From Ruminococcus sp. (GTDB lineage Bacteria; Bacillota; Clostridia; Oscillospirales; Acutalibacteraceae): 64,000 bases of DNA. The translations under genes were made by a program, and so were the position numbers. Of the stretch, positions 1 through 6,997 are shown one piece after another (the stretch's first letter is position 1; each line of letters starts with the position of its first letter). Below the pieces are notes generated by a model. It did no database searches and was not told the DNA's origin. It worked only from the letters and a program-made list of their open reading frames with translations. Location: contig SFIQ01000014.1 in NCBI GenBank assembly GCA_004555265.1, forward strand, positions 1 to 64,000, given 5' to 3'.

Positions 1-1
1 A

Positions 2-277
2 GTGTTTGTCAACCGGCACGGGGAACAAATCAGCATTCACGGTATTGAATACATTTACAATACAGCCAAGGAAACAGCCAAAATCAATTTGCACTCCACG
101 CCGCACTATCTCCGACACACATTTGCTACCAATTTGCTTGCGAACGGTGCCGATTTGCGCTCCGTACAAGAACTTTTAGGACACAGTAGCCTTGCTACAA
201 CGGAAATATATACTGAGGTAACGGCAAAAAGGAAAAAGCAAGTGCTGAACAAATACAATTATCGTAATAAATTGTGA
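2..277 (+). CDS. Tyrosine recombinase/integrase, C-terminal fragment (cut by window edge)
   Basis: The last 91 codons of a phage-type tyrosine recombinase; the reading frame is open to the left edge, so the gene begins outside the window. Visible are the catalytic-domain hallmarks HYLRHTFAT (the H-x-x-R box), LLGHSS (the second conserved His) and a Tyr in TTEIYTEV at the place of the nucleophile. The family (XerC/D, Int) cuts and rejoins DNA through a 3'-phosphotyrosine intermediate. The AT-rich cassette that follows suggests the integrase of a mobile element rather than housekeeping XerC, but the missing N-terminal half prevents a firm subfamily call. Confidence 0.9.
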   Translation: MFVNRHGEQISIHGIEYIYNTAKETAKINLHSTPHYLRHTFATNLLANGADLRSVQELLGHSSLATTEIYTEVTAKRKKQVLNKYNYRNKL

Positions 278-292
278 AGGATTATGTTGACA

Positions 293-321
293 AGCCCACA
301 GCTCACGCAGTGGGCTTTATT
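293..321 (+). terminator. Rho-independent terminator after the recombinase
   Basis: A 7-bp stem (AGCCCAC/GTGGGCT) with a 10-nt loop, followed by TTTATT, 16 nt after the recombinase stop codon. Confidence 0.75.
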
Positions 322-347
322 ATCGGTAAATCTGTAAAGCAAATCCC

Positions 348-375
348 TTGACAATCATTGCACAGCGTTTATAAT
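348..375 (+). promoter_or_regulatory. SigA-type promoter with no obvious adjacent gene
   Basis: TTGACA (348-353), 16-nt spacer, TATAAT (370-375). There is no start codon with a ribosome site close behind; the next gene starts at 743 and has its own promoter. The 465-bp gap (278-742) contains only this promoter, AT-rich sequence and the second promoter. A short RNA or a lost gene is possible. Confidence 0.6.
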
Positions 376-508
376 ACAAAAAGTATTGAGTCATAAATCA
401 CATATTGTTTTTTGATTTTTTCGAAAAAGGCTTTTTTGATAACATCATTTTTCGTTTTCTGACATAAGATGGAAATGAAAGATTTTTATGCAATAAAAAA
501 TATTTTGT

Positions 509-537
509 TTGACATTTTCTTGCAAATATGATAAAAT
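509..537 (+). promoter_or_regulatory. SigA-type promoter of the three-gene cassette
   Basis: TTGACA (509-514), 17-nt spacer, TAAAAT (532-537). It lies about 205 nt upstream of the TTG start at 743, giving a long AT-rich leader. Confidence 0.6.
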
Positions 538-742
538 ATCACAAAGCTGAGACAGGGGAGTCTTCTTGACAGCAAAAACTTTTCCTGCTATACTGGTTTT
601 TGAGGGGAAGGTTTTTCTGTAAGAAAACAAACAATTGTTGTTATGAATTTGTGGCTAAAAACAACATAAGAAGTACAAAAACTGTGATTTTTTAAAATTA
701 CGGTTGTTTTGTATTTTCTAAAAGTGTGTGAGGAGATAAAAG

Positions 743-1219
743 TTGAGCTCGCGTAAAAGAAGGAATGACAAACCTTTATATTTTGGTGAAATACAACCAT
801 GGGCAAGATTTATGAAGGGGATCTTTTCTATCATTTCTATTAGTGTGTTTTTGCTGGCACTTTTTGGAGAAAATCATGATGTACGAGGTTTTTTTCGAAG
901 TTTATTGCTTGCAAGCTCTCCGGTGCTAATAGATTTGTTGGTGGTTTATTGTTCGATTTATGATGATAAAAATTTTGAAGTTAAAATGCAAAATAAAATC
1001 AAATATGGATTAATAGCCGCCGCTATATGTTTTTCTGTTTCTATGATTTCTTTTCTCATCACAGGGCACAATATTACAGTAATCGAAAACTATTTGAATG
1101 GTGCCTATTGGCAGTTAAACGTAATATTCTTTCCCTTGATCTTATATGCGTTTTATATTGATACATTTCGCCCTTTATACAAAAAAAAGAACGTGGGCTT
1201 AAGAACTGAAAAACGATAA
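743..1219 (+). CDS. Hypothetical membrane protein (first gene of an AT-rich cassette)
   Basis: Not recognised. The protein has 158 residues, with a basic N-terminus (SSRKRRNDK) and about four hydrophobic segments (roughly residues 25-42, 53-70, 88-107 and 122-140), so it is probably an integral membrane protein. The TTG start is chosen because AGGAG (731-735) sits 7 nt upstream. Base composition is visibly more AT-rich than the chromosomal genes further right. With the recombinase fragment and the next two genes it looks like cargo of an integrated element. No motif suggests a specific function. Confidence 0.75.
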   Translation: MSSRKRRNDKPLYFGEIQPWARFMKGIFSIISISVFLLALFGENHDVRGFFRSLLLASSPVLIDLLVVYCSIYDDKNFEVKMQNKIKYGLIAAAICFSVSMISFLITGHNITVIENYLNGAYWQLNVIFFPLILYAFYIDTFRPLYKKKNVGLRTEKR

Positions 1220-1286
1220 TATATGAAAATTTTTTCAACGATTTTTTAACGAAAAGTTGGTTATAACCATTATTGAAGGAGGAATT

Positions 1287-1616
1287 ATGAATATTTTTAT
1301 AGGTGTTTTGAAATGTTTTTTATCTATCGGAATGGGACTATTTTTAATATTTGGTATTTATTTCTTTGTTCGTGAAAATAAAAGGTTAAGCGCAACGGAA
1401 AAAGATTTTAACAGAAAACGCAAGAAAATGATAGAAGTTTTGGAAGTTAATGCTAAAAACGAACTTTTTGATTTTAATACCATCCAAACTAAACAAGAAC
1501 TGTTGAAAAAAAATATGGGCCATAGTATGAGAGAAAAGTGTCCCAAAATTGAATATGTTGAGTATTGTAATACAGTTTGCAATTTCCAATTAAATAAGGG
1601 TGAAACAAATGTTTAA
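1287..1616 (+). CDS. Hypothetical single-pass membrane protein
   Basis: Not recognised. The start at 1287 is preferred to an upstream in-frame codon because AAGGAGG (1276-1282) lies directly before it. The protein has 109 residues: one N-terminal hydrophobic helix (about residues 4-28) followed by a charged, Lys/Glu-rich cytoplasmic-looking tail with coiled-coil character and a few Cys near the C-terminus. It overlaps the next gene by 8 nt, so the two are probably translationally coupled. Confidence 0.75.
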   Translation: MNIFIGVLKCFLSIGMGLFLIFGIYFFVRENKRLSATEKDFNRKRKKMIEVLEVNAKNELFDFNTIQTKQELLKKNMGHSMREKCPKIEYVEYCNTVCNFQLNKGETNV

Positions 1617-2178
1617 TACGATAAATGATGCTATTTGGGACACTGTTTTAAATGCGGTAAAGAACCTACAGTCAAAGGTAAAAGAAGTTGTTTTTTATGA
1701 AGGGTCCGAAGAACTTTTTTATGAGAATTTCAACTTTTACTATAAAAGTTTAGTTAAGAATTTTATGGCAGAAGACTTTGATGATAAAACGCTGGATAGA
1801 CATAAAGTGGCGGCTGTTATTATATGTTCTATTTTAAAAACAAAACCAGTCGGTATAGGGCAAGAATTCCTTGAGTTGTGTAATGAAAAAGAGTTTTTAG
1901 GCAATGAGAAGATAGCATTTGAAGTTGCCTTATCGTATATGTATGAAGATTTAAGTAAATGCTTTGCAGAAGGTTCAGTACCATATGTTTCGTTATTTCC
2001 CAGATATGTTTTGCCGATTCCATATTCTTGTGAAAGAAAATATGGAGAAGTGATATGCCGTGATTTGTATTTTTCAAATCAATTTTATGAGTTGAGTCCT
2101 TTATTGTTGGCAAATATACTCTTTTGTATTGAAGAGTATTCTTTTTGCTTTTATGGCATTAAAAGAAGAGAACTGTAA
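1609..2178 (+). CDS. Hypothetical soluble protein (last gene of the AT-rich cassette)
   Basis: Not recognised. The protein has 189 residues with no signal peptide or clear membrane helix, is rich in aromatic residues (Phe, Tyr) and carries a DRHKVAAVI segment. The start at 1609 is supported by an AAGGGTG ribosome site inside the end of the previous gene. It is followed at once by a strong terminator, so the unit 743-2178 is a closed three-gene operon of two membrane proteins and one soluble protein. That layout is seen in accessory modules such as defence or immunity cassettes, but nothing in the residues proves this. Confidence 0.75.
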   Translation: MFNTINDAIWDTVLNAVKNLQSKVKEVVFYEGSEELFYENFNFYYKSLVKNFMAEDFDDKTLDRHKVAAVIICSILKTKPVGIGQEFLELCNEKEFLGNEKIAFEVALSYMYEDLSKCFAEGSVPYVSLFPRYVLPIPYSCERKYGEVICRDLYFSNQFYELSPLLLANILFCIEEYSFCFYGIKRREL

Positions 2179-2210
2179 AGTGACTCTGTTCTGCATTCTA
2201 TGAGTGTAAA

Positions 2211-2248
2211 AACAATCCTCTGTATAGGAATAGGGGATTGTTTTTTTT
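2211..2248 (+). terminator. Rho-independent terminator of the AT-rich cassette
   Basis: An 8-bp stem (AACAATCC/GGATTGTT) with a run of eight T (2241-2248). Confidence 0.85.
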
Positions 2249-2303
2249 AGGGCAAAAAGCATTAAAAAAACACCATATATAGTTGAAGTAATAAAAATAG
2301 CAC

Positions 2304-2332
2304 TTGCTTTTCTTCAACAAATGTGGTATGAT
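2304..2332 (+). promoter_or_regulatory. SigA-type promoter with a structured leader
   Basis: TTGCTT (2304-2309), 17-nt spacer, TATGAT (2327-2332). The leader of about 190 nt before the start at 2531 holds a perfect 16-bp palindrome (2412-2427, TGTATAAGCTTATACA) overlapping a hairpin (2426-2447, CACTTTGC/GCAAAGTG). A T-rich stretch follows near 2470, so attenuation is possible. Confidence 0.5.
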
Positions 2333-2530
2333 GCTTATGCAGAAATGCGGTTTTGCCACCTAAAAAATACAGGCAAAATCATATTATTTACGAACAATAG
2401 CGTACTGCTGTTGTATAAGCTTATACACTTTGCAAAAAAGCAAAGTGGCTTGTACGGGAGCAGTGCGCCTTTTTTTATGCTTTTTTTGTGTTCGTTGGTG
2501 AAAAATTCAAAAAAGACAGGAGTGATTCGT

Positions 2531-2695
2531 ATGAAAAAAAGCAAACTTCAAAAAGCGATGCACACGGTAGTCGCCGCCTTGTTGTCGCTTATCACAATTT
2601 TCTCAACGACCGTCGGCGCATTTGCTTGGACCGTGGACGGCAGCGGCGTCGCCAGCGGCGGCGGTGGCAAAGGGGGCGGCAAGGGTTTTGTGGGG
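2531..2695 (+). pseudogene. N-terminal remnant of a secreted Gly-rich surface protein
   Basis: An ATG at 2531 with AGGAGTG upstream starts a clear signal peptide (KKSKLQK, a hydrophobic core, then VGAFAWT), followed by a Ser/Gly/Lys-rich stretch ending GGGKGGGKGF. After about position 2695 the frame stays open to 2995 but only reads the reverse complement of acetyltransferase sequence, so that tail is not genuine. A larger exported protein was probably truncated by a rearrangement that joined it to a fragment of a GNAT gene in the opposite orientation. Confidence 0.65.
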
Positions 2696-2699
2696 CGGA

Positions 2700-2785
2700 T
2701 AACTGACATATCGGTTGACTTTCTGATTGCTTGCCCATTGGAAAATATCTTTGAAGTCATCTTTCTTGAATTTTCGCAAAATCAA
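2700..2785 (-). pseudogene. N-terminal fragment of a GNAT acetyltransferase
   Basis: On the minus strand about 28 codons (LRKFKKDDF, IFQWASNQKV, RYVSYPPH) align by eye with residues near the start of the intact acetyltransferase beside it (LRPLTIEDA, VFAWASDERV, KYMTYPTH). It is therefore a paralogue fragment that ends where the Gly-rich gene joins. No ribosome site or complete domain is present. Confidence 0.6.
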
Positions 2786-2824
2786 CCGTTCGGTTTTAAG
2801 TGTGACAGCACCTTTGTGGTGGGT

Positions 2825-3355
2825 TCATTCCTCGCCGTCTTTCGACCAAAGGTATTCTTTACAGTGAAAGGACACGCTGCCGTCGATTTTCCGGTAATCG
2901 CCGTATTTTGTGAACACAAGTCCGCAGTTGCGAAGCACTCGACCGCTGTTGGGATTTTCCACCGCATGACACGAGCCAATGCGTTCGGCTTTTAACTCCT
3001 CTTTTGCAAAGCGGACGATTTCCCGTGCCGCCTCGGTGGCATACCCTTTGTGCCAGCGGTCAAAGCGCAGATTATACCCCATACGCCACTGTTGGTAGTC
3101 GCCGTTCCAATATATTCCGCCTGAACCGATAAGCACGCCGCTTTCCTTTTCCACAAAGCCGAAATCATACTCCGTGTCCGTGCTGTGGTCGATGCTTTCG
3201 AGCCATTCGACAGTTGTTTCTATATTCCTGTGCGTTGGGTAAGTCATATATTTTGTTACCCGTTCGTCACTTGCCCACGCAAATACGGCAGGTGCGTCCT
3301 CTATGGTTAACGGACGCAAAATCAGTCTTTCTGTTTCTAAAATCGGTGTTTGCAT
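2825..3355 (-). CDS. GNAT family N-acetyltransferase (RimJ/RimL-like)
   Basis: A 176-residue acyltransferase of the GCN5-related fold, expected to move an acetyl group from acetyl-CoA to an amine, often a protein N-terminus or small molecule. It begins LETERLILRPLT, typical of the RimJ/RimL branch. The later segments WRMGYNLRFDRWHKGYATEA (acetyl-CoA loop) and ENPNSGRVLRNCGL complete the pattern. The start at 3355 has AAGGAG upstream; a longer in-frame extension lacks one. The gene sits alone between a paralogue fragment and intergenic repeats. Its substrate cannot be inferred. Confidence 0.85.
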   Translation of the reverse strand: MQTPILETERLILRPLTIEDAPAVFAWASDERVTKYMTYPTHRNIETTVEWLESIDHSTDTEYDFGFVEKESGVLIGSGGIYWNGDYQQWRMGYNLRFDRWHKGYATEAAREIVRFAKEELKAERIGSCHAVENPNSGRVLRNCGLVFTKYGDYRKIDGSVSFHCKEYLWSKDGEE

Positions 3356-3434
3356 TGTATCACTCCTTATGGTGTATTTTTTTGTATGCGGCGGGGGCAA
3401 GCGGTGTTCGCCGGTGGATATGGATGTGTTTTGC

Positions 3435-3454
3435 GGAACGGTCAAGACCGTTCC
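3435..3454. repeat. Intergenic inverted repeat, GGAACGGTC family
   Basis: A perfect inverted repeat GGAACGGTC-AA-GACCGTTCC. A sister copy with TT in the loop lies at 58346-58365, a degenerate copy near 14299-14320, and a related palindrome at 17899-17920. Copies sit only in non-coding sequence, often next to GGGCGGGG-type repeats. It is probably a dispersed palindromic unit. Confidence 0.65.
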
Positions 3455-3606
3455 CTACGCGCGAAATTATATTTTACAGGGTAGGGCGGGGTGATTCCCC
3501 TGTTAGGGGAAATGTCTGCGGAGCAGACAAAAGGGTGCCCGAATTCGGAGAATTTTGCCCTCGCCGTTTGTGCCCGTTTTCGGAGAAAATCCACGCCCGC
3601 CCGTTT

Positions 3607-3694
3607 GTCATTCTGAGGCGACAGCCGAAGAATCTCGTTTTGTACATTCGATTTTGCGGTGTTTGAGATTCTTCACTTCGTTCAGAATGACACT
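3607..3694. repeat. Dispersed palindromic repeat (GTCATTCTGAG family)
   Basis: The ends GTCATTCTGAG and TTCAGAATGAC are inverted, with inner arms GAATCTC/GAGATTC. A second copy occupies 14350-14436. This is a small non-autonomous, MITE-like unit of about 85 bp. No transposase is present. Confidence 0.7.
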
Positions 3695-3713
3695 TTATAA
3701 TAAGTGCGAAATA

Positions 3714-3749
3714 GATAAAAAACCGCCGATGCTGTATGCATCGACGGTT
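3714..3749 (-). terminator. Rho-independent terminator of the tiny minus-strand unit
   Basis: On the minus strand a 12-bp stem with one mismatch (3738-3749 with 3721-3732) is followed by TTTTTT, 20 nt after the stop of the small reading frame at 3770. Confidence 0.65.
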
Positions 3750-3769
3750 GATTTTCAGCTTCTCAAAAC

Positions 3770-3868
3770 CTAAAATTTCCGTTCCGCACGATGAACACAG
3801 CAAATTAAGACCGATTTAGAAAGTTCGGCCGACGGCATCATATTCATCGCGGAAAAACGAATAAACAT
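3770..3868 (-). CDS. Tiny reading frame (32 codons) in its own transcription unit
   Basis: Not recognised. An ATG at 3868 with GGAG 9 nt upstream opens 32 codons beginning MFIRFSAMNMM, with a short Cys pair (ICCVH) and a basic end (RAERKF). It is framed by a near-consensus promoter, a perfect 20-bp palindrome over the start of transcription, and a terminator. It may be a leader peptide, a small protein, or the 5' remnant of a deleted gene whose promoter and terminator survive. The sequence is too short to decide. Confidence 0.4.
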   Translation of the reverse strand: MFIRFSAMNMMPSAELSKSVLICCVHRAERKF

Positions 3869-3880
3869 TGTGTTCATCTC

Positions 3881-3900
3881 CTTTGGAAAATTTTCCAAAG
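3881..3900. promoter_or_regulatory. Perfect 20-bp palindrome, probable operator
   Basis: CTTTGGAAAATTTTCCAAAG reads identically on both strands. It overlaps the end of the minus-strand -10 box and the expected +1, and its last bases become part of the AAAGGAG ribosome site. That position suits a repressor operator; as RNA it could also fold an 8-bp hairpin hiding the ribosome site. Confidence 0.6.
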
Positions 3901-3927
3901 TATAGCACACATACTTTTTCTTGTCAA
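3899..3927 (-). promoter_or_regulatory. SigA promoter of the tiny minus-strand unit
   Basis: On the minus strand: TTGACA (3927-3922), exactly 17 nt, TATACT (3904-3899). Confidence 0.75.
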
Positions 3928-3983
3928 GAAAAATTTACAATACGGGCAAACGGTATGATGTTGCGCGATTTTTCAACATCTGT

Positions 3984-4012
3984 TTGACATTCCCGCCGAT
4001 TTATACTACAAT
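3984..4012 (+). promoter_or_regulatory. rnpB: SigA promoter of rnpB
   Basis: TTGACA (3984-3989), 17-nt spacer, TACAAT (4007-4012), placing +1 at about 4019, which matches the first base of the P1 helix. Confidence 0.8.
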
Positions 4013-4018
4013 AATCTT

Positions 4019-4353
4019 GTGAGTACGCTGAGCAATTGCGGGCGCGTTTTACGCGAATGAGGAAAGTCCGAGCATCACACAGCAGGGTAACGGCTAACAG
4101 CCGCCGAGGGCGACCTTAGGGAAAGTGCATAGAGAGATACCGCCGCAAACTTTGCGGTAAGGGTGGAAAGGCGAGGTAAGAGCTCACCGGAGCGTCGGTA
4201 ACGGCGCTGCCAAGTAAACCCTACCCGATGCAACATCGACCGAAGTTGTCAGCTGGGCAGATACTTCGAAGGATGGCTCCAGCGTATCGGCAACGGTGCG
4301 CGTAGATAGATAATTGCTTTAAATGACAGAACTCGGCTTACAGGTTTACTCAC
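4019..4353 (+). ncRNA. rnpB: RNase P RNA
   Basis: This is the catalytic RNA of ribonuclease P, which removes 5' leaders from tRNA precursors together with RnpA. Hallmarks in order are GAGGAAAGTCCGAGCA (strand of helix P4 and its neighbours), AGAGAGATACCGCC, GGTAAGGGTGGAAAGG, and the 3' segment ACAGAACTCGGCTTAC that closes P4. The ends GTGAGTA (4019-4025) and TACTCAC (4347-4353) pair as P1, which fixes the 335-nt length. It has its own promoter and is followed by a terminator. Confidence 0.95.
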
Positions 4354-4367
4354 ATTTTTATCATGCG

Positions 4368-4395
4368 CCCCATACACTGTTATGGGGTGATTTTT
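4368..4395 (+). terminator. rnpB terminator overlapping the next gene's ribosome site
   Basis: Stem CCCCATA/TATGGGG (4368-4374/4381-4387), then GATTTTT. The right arm GGGGTGA also serves as the ribosome site of the gene whose ATG is at 4396. Confidence 0.65.
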
Positions 4396-4731
4396 ATGTT
4401 TGAAGCGTTTGTCGGTGCGGTATTTATCGGTTTAATTCTGTTCGGGCTGTTGTCCCTTTGCTACTGCTTGATGGTCAAGGCGATGCAGCCGAAAAAGAAA
4501 TTTGATTATTACATAGTCATTCCGGCAAAACGCTGTGACAGCGATGTCACGGCGGCGGCGTATGCCGCGCGGATGAAAATGGGCTTTTTGGGCGATGAGC
4601 CATACGGCAGTGTGGTGATTTTGGATTGCGGTATGGACGAAGCACAGCGCTTAAATTGTTTAAATGTGTGCCGCGAAAGCAACGGCATTTACCTTTGTGA
4701 CGAAAAATCGTTTAAGGATTTGTTTTTATGA
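4396..4731 (+). CDS. Small membrane-anchored protein of unknown function, upstream of recD2
   Basis: The protein has 111 residues: an N-terminal hydrophobic helix (about residues 4-27) followed by a soluble domain with alternating strands (YYIVIPAKR, GSVVILDCGM, GIYLCDEKSF). The start at 4396 is preferred because GGGGTGA precedes it. It overlaps recD2 by ATGA, so the two are coupled. No separate promoter is visible between the rnpB terminator and this start, so expression may depend on read-through from rnpB. The function is not recognised. Confidence 0.75.
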   Translation: MFEAFVGAVFIGLILFGLLSLCYCLMVKAMQPKKKFDYYIVIPAKRCDSDVTAAAYAARMKMGFLGDEPYGSVVILDCGMDEAQRLNCLNVCRESNGIYLCDEKSFKDLFL

Positions 4732-6932
4732 GCGAGGAAGTACAAACAGAAATTTTGCAGGGCACGGTGGAGGACATTAAATTCCGTAACGAGCAAAACG
4801 GCTATACGGTCTTGGAGGTCGGGTGCGATGACGAACTCGTCACCGCCGTCGGCACTTTTTCCGACATCTCCGTCGGCGAAAGCGTGCGTCTGTCGGGTGC
4901 GTGGACTTTTCATTCCACCTTCGGGCGGCAGTTTAAGGTGGAGGCTTTCGAGCGCGAAATGCCCGCCACCGCCGAGCAGTTGTATAATTATCTTGCCGCG
5001 GGGGCTGTGAAGGGGATAGGCCCTGCCACGGCACAAAAGATTATTGAAAAATTCGGCGAAAATGCCTTTGATGTGTTAGAAAACGAGCCGAAAAAATTGG
5101 CGACCATTAAAGGCATTTCCCTTGAAAAAGCGGAAAAAATGCAGGAAAGTTTCAAAAAGCAGTTTGCCGTGCGCAATATTATGATTGCGCTTGAAACCTA
5201 CGGTATGTCGCCGCGCGAATGTATCGCCGCTTATGAGGCGTTCGGCTCGAATGCCGTGGAGCGCGTGACGAAAAATCCGTTTGAACTGTGCGATGCAGAT
5301 ACGGGTATCGGCTTTGAGCGTGCCGAAGCGATTGCCGACGCACTTCCCAATCCGCCCGAAAGCGAATTTCGCGTGCGCGCAGGGATTACCCATATCGTGC
5401 GACAGAATTTGTATTCCAACGGGCACACTTGTATTCCGCGTGAAAAACTGCTGAAAATTGCGGCGGATTATCTTTCGGCGGGAACGGATGCGGTTGACCG
5501 GCAAATCGACGCCCTGACCGCGTCGGGGGCGCTGACGGCAAAGGAACTGAACGGTCGGGAATTTATTTTCTTAACAAGTGCCTACCGTGACGAAAAAACG
5601 ATTGCCGACCGCATAAAGATTTTATTGCGTTTTCCGCCGCCGCAGTGCGAAACCTTAGAAAAGGATATTGAAAAACAGGAAAAGCAAGACGGCATCACCT
5701 ATGCCGAAACCCAGCGCGAAGCCATCAAAACCGCGGTTTCGCGCGGGGTGCTCATCTTAACGGGCGGTCCCGGCACGGGTAAAACCACCACTTTAAACGG
5801 GATTTTGAAACTGTTTGAACAGCAAGGTTTAGACATTGCCCTTGCCGCGCCGACGGGGCGAGCCGCCAAGCGTATGACAGAACTGACCGGCCGCGAGGCA
5901 AAAACCATGCACCGTTTATTAGAGGTCGAGTGGGACGAGCATGACCGCCCTGTGTTCAAGCGGAATTTGCGCAATCCGCTGGAATGTGATGCGTTGGTGT
6001 TGGACGAACTTTCCATGGTGGACATCAGCCTGTTTGCAAGTCTAATGCAAGCATTACCGTTTGGTTGCCGCTTGATTATGGTCGGCGACAGTGACCAACT
6101 GCCGCCCGTGGGTGCGGGGAATGTGCTTGCGGATTTAATTGCAAGCGACCTTTTGCCTGTGGTGGAACTGACCGAGGTGTTCCGACAGGCCATGGGCAGT
6201 TTGATTGTCACAAATGCGCACCGCATTGTCGCAGGCGAGATGCCGGAACTCACGCGGAAAGACGGCGATTTCTTCTTAATGGAACGCCCAAATCCCTATG
6301 CGGCATCGCAGACGATTGCAGCACTTTATGCAAAGCGTCTGCCCGAAGCCTACAAGTTTTCGCCGCAAAACGATATTCAGGTGCTTTGCCCCTCGAAAAA
6401 AGGCGAAACGGGCACGGTGCATCTCAACAAAATTTTGCAAGACCTTGTCAATCCCTCTGCTGATGAGAAAAAGGAACTGACCGTCGGTTTCCGCACATTT
6501 CGTGTGGGCGATAAGGTGATGCAGACAAAAAATAACTATGATATTGTTTGGGAAAAATCCGACGGTGAAACGGGCGAGGGGATTTTCAACGGCGACATCG
6601 GCGTGATTGAGCATATCGACATCCATACCGAAACCGTGCAAATTTGCTTTGATGACCGCAGTGCCGCGCTTGCCAAAGAGCAAATGACGGATGTGGAACT
6701 TGCCTATGCCGTGACGGTGCACAAAAGTCAGGGCAGTGAATTTCCTGCGGTGATTATGCCCGTGGTGTCGGTTTTGCCGAACCTTTGCTACCGCAATCTG
6801 TTGTATACTGCGGTTACGCGCGCCAAACAACTGCTGATTTTGGTCGGCACGCGTGCGGAAATTCAAAAAATGGTCGAAAACGATAAAAAAACCCGCCGCT
6901 ATTCGGCGCTGAAAACCTTTTTAACAGAATAA
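4728..6932 (+). CDS. recD2: SF1B DNA helicase RecD2
   Basis: A 734-residue RecD-like ATP-dependent helicase that moves 5' to 3' on single-stranded DNA and acts in repair outside RecBCD. The N-terminal part (residues 5-75) is OB-like. Helix-hairpin-helix repeats follow (about 90-205, with VKGIGPATA and IKGISLEKA). The motor has Walker A GGPGTGKTTT (346-355), Walker B VLDELSM (424-430), motif III GDSDQLPP (453-460), and a C-terminal motif VI region (YAVTVHKSQGSEF, YTAVTRAK). Length fits RecD2 of Firmicutes. It starts inside the end of the preceding small gene (ATGA overlap) and ends at a strong terminator. Confidence 0.95.
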   Translation: MSEEVQTEILQGTVEDIKFRNEQNGYTVLEVGCDDELVTAVGTFSDISVGESVRLSGAWTFHSTFGRQFKVEAFEREMPATAEQLYNYLAAGAVKGIGPATAQKIIEKFGENAFDVLENEPKKLATIKGISLEKAEKMQESFKKQFAVRNIMIALETYGMSPRECIAAYEAFGSNAVERVTKNPFELCDADTGIGFERAEAIADALPNPPESEFRVRAGITHIVRQNLYSNGHTCIPREKLLKIAADYLSAGTDAVDRQIDALTASGALTAKELNGREFIFLTSAYRDEKTIADRIKILLRFPPPQCETLEKDIEKQEKQDGITYAETQREAIKTAVSRGVLILTGGPGTGKTTTLNGILKLFEQQGLDIALAAPTGRAAKRMTELTGREAKTMHRLLEVEWDEHDRPVFKRNLRNPLECDALVLDELSMVDISLFASLMQALPFGCRLIMVGDSDQLPPVGAGNVLADLIASDLLPVVELTEVFRQAMGSLIVTNAHRIVAGEMPELTRKDGDFFLMERPNPYAASQTIAALYAKRLPEAYKFSPQNDIQVLCPSKKGETGTVHLNKILQDLVNPSADEKKELTVGFRTFRVGDKVMQTKNNYDIVWEKSDGETGEGIFNGDIGVIEHIDIHTETVQICFDDRSAALAKEQMTDVELAYAVTVHKSQGSEFPAVIMPVVSVLPNLCYRNLLYTAVTRAKQLLILVGTRAEIQKMVENDKKTRRYSALKTFLTE

Positions 6933-6945
6933 CAACTCGAAAACC

Positions 6946-6978
6946 AAAAGCCCCCCCTTGCCGAAAGGGGGGGCTTTT
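6946..6978. terminator. Bidirectional terminator between recD2 and spoIVA
   Basis: A perfect 12-bp stem (6946-6957/6967-6978) with A-runs and T-runs on both sides, serving two convergent genes. Confidence 0.9.
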
Positions 6979-6997
6979 GCTGTTTATCCTATCAAAC

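Noticed and set aside
1257..1286. Earlier start for the single-pass membrane protein
   Set aside because: AAGGAGG lies between this start and the ATG at 1287, which is the well-placed one.
2321..2530. Extended N-terminus for the Gly-rich secreted protein
   Set aside because: The start at 2531 has a ribosome site and opens directly into a signal peptide; the upstream stretch is the leader of the promoter at 2304.
3474..3803. Minus-strand reading frame of about 100 codons
   Set aside because: It runs through the GTCATTCTGAG palindromic repeat and has no ribosome site.
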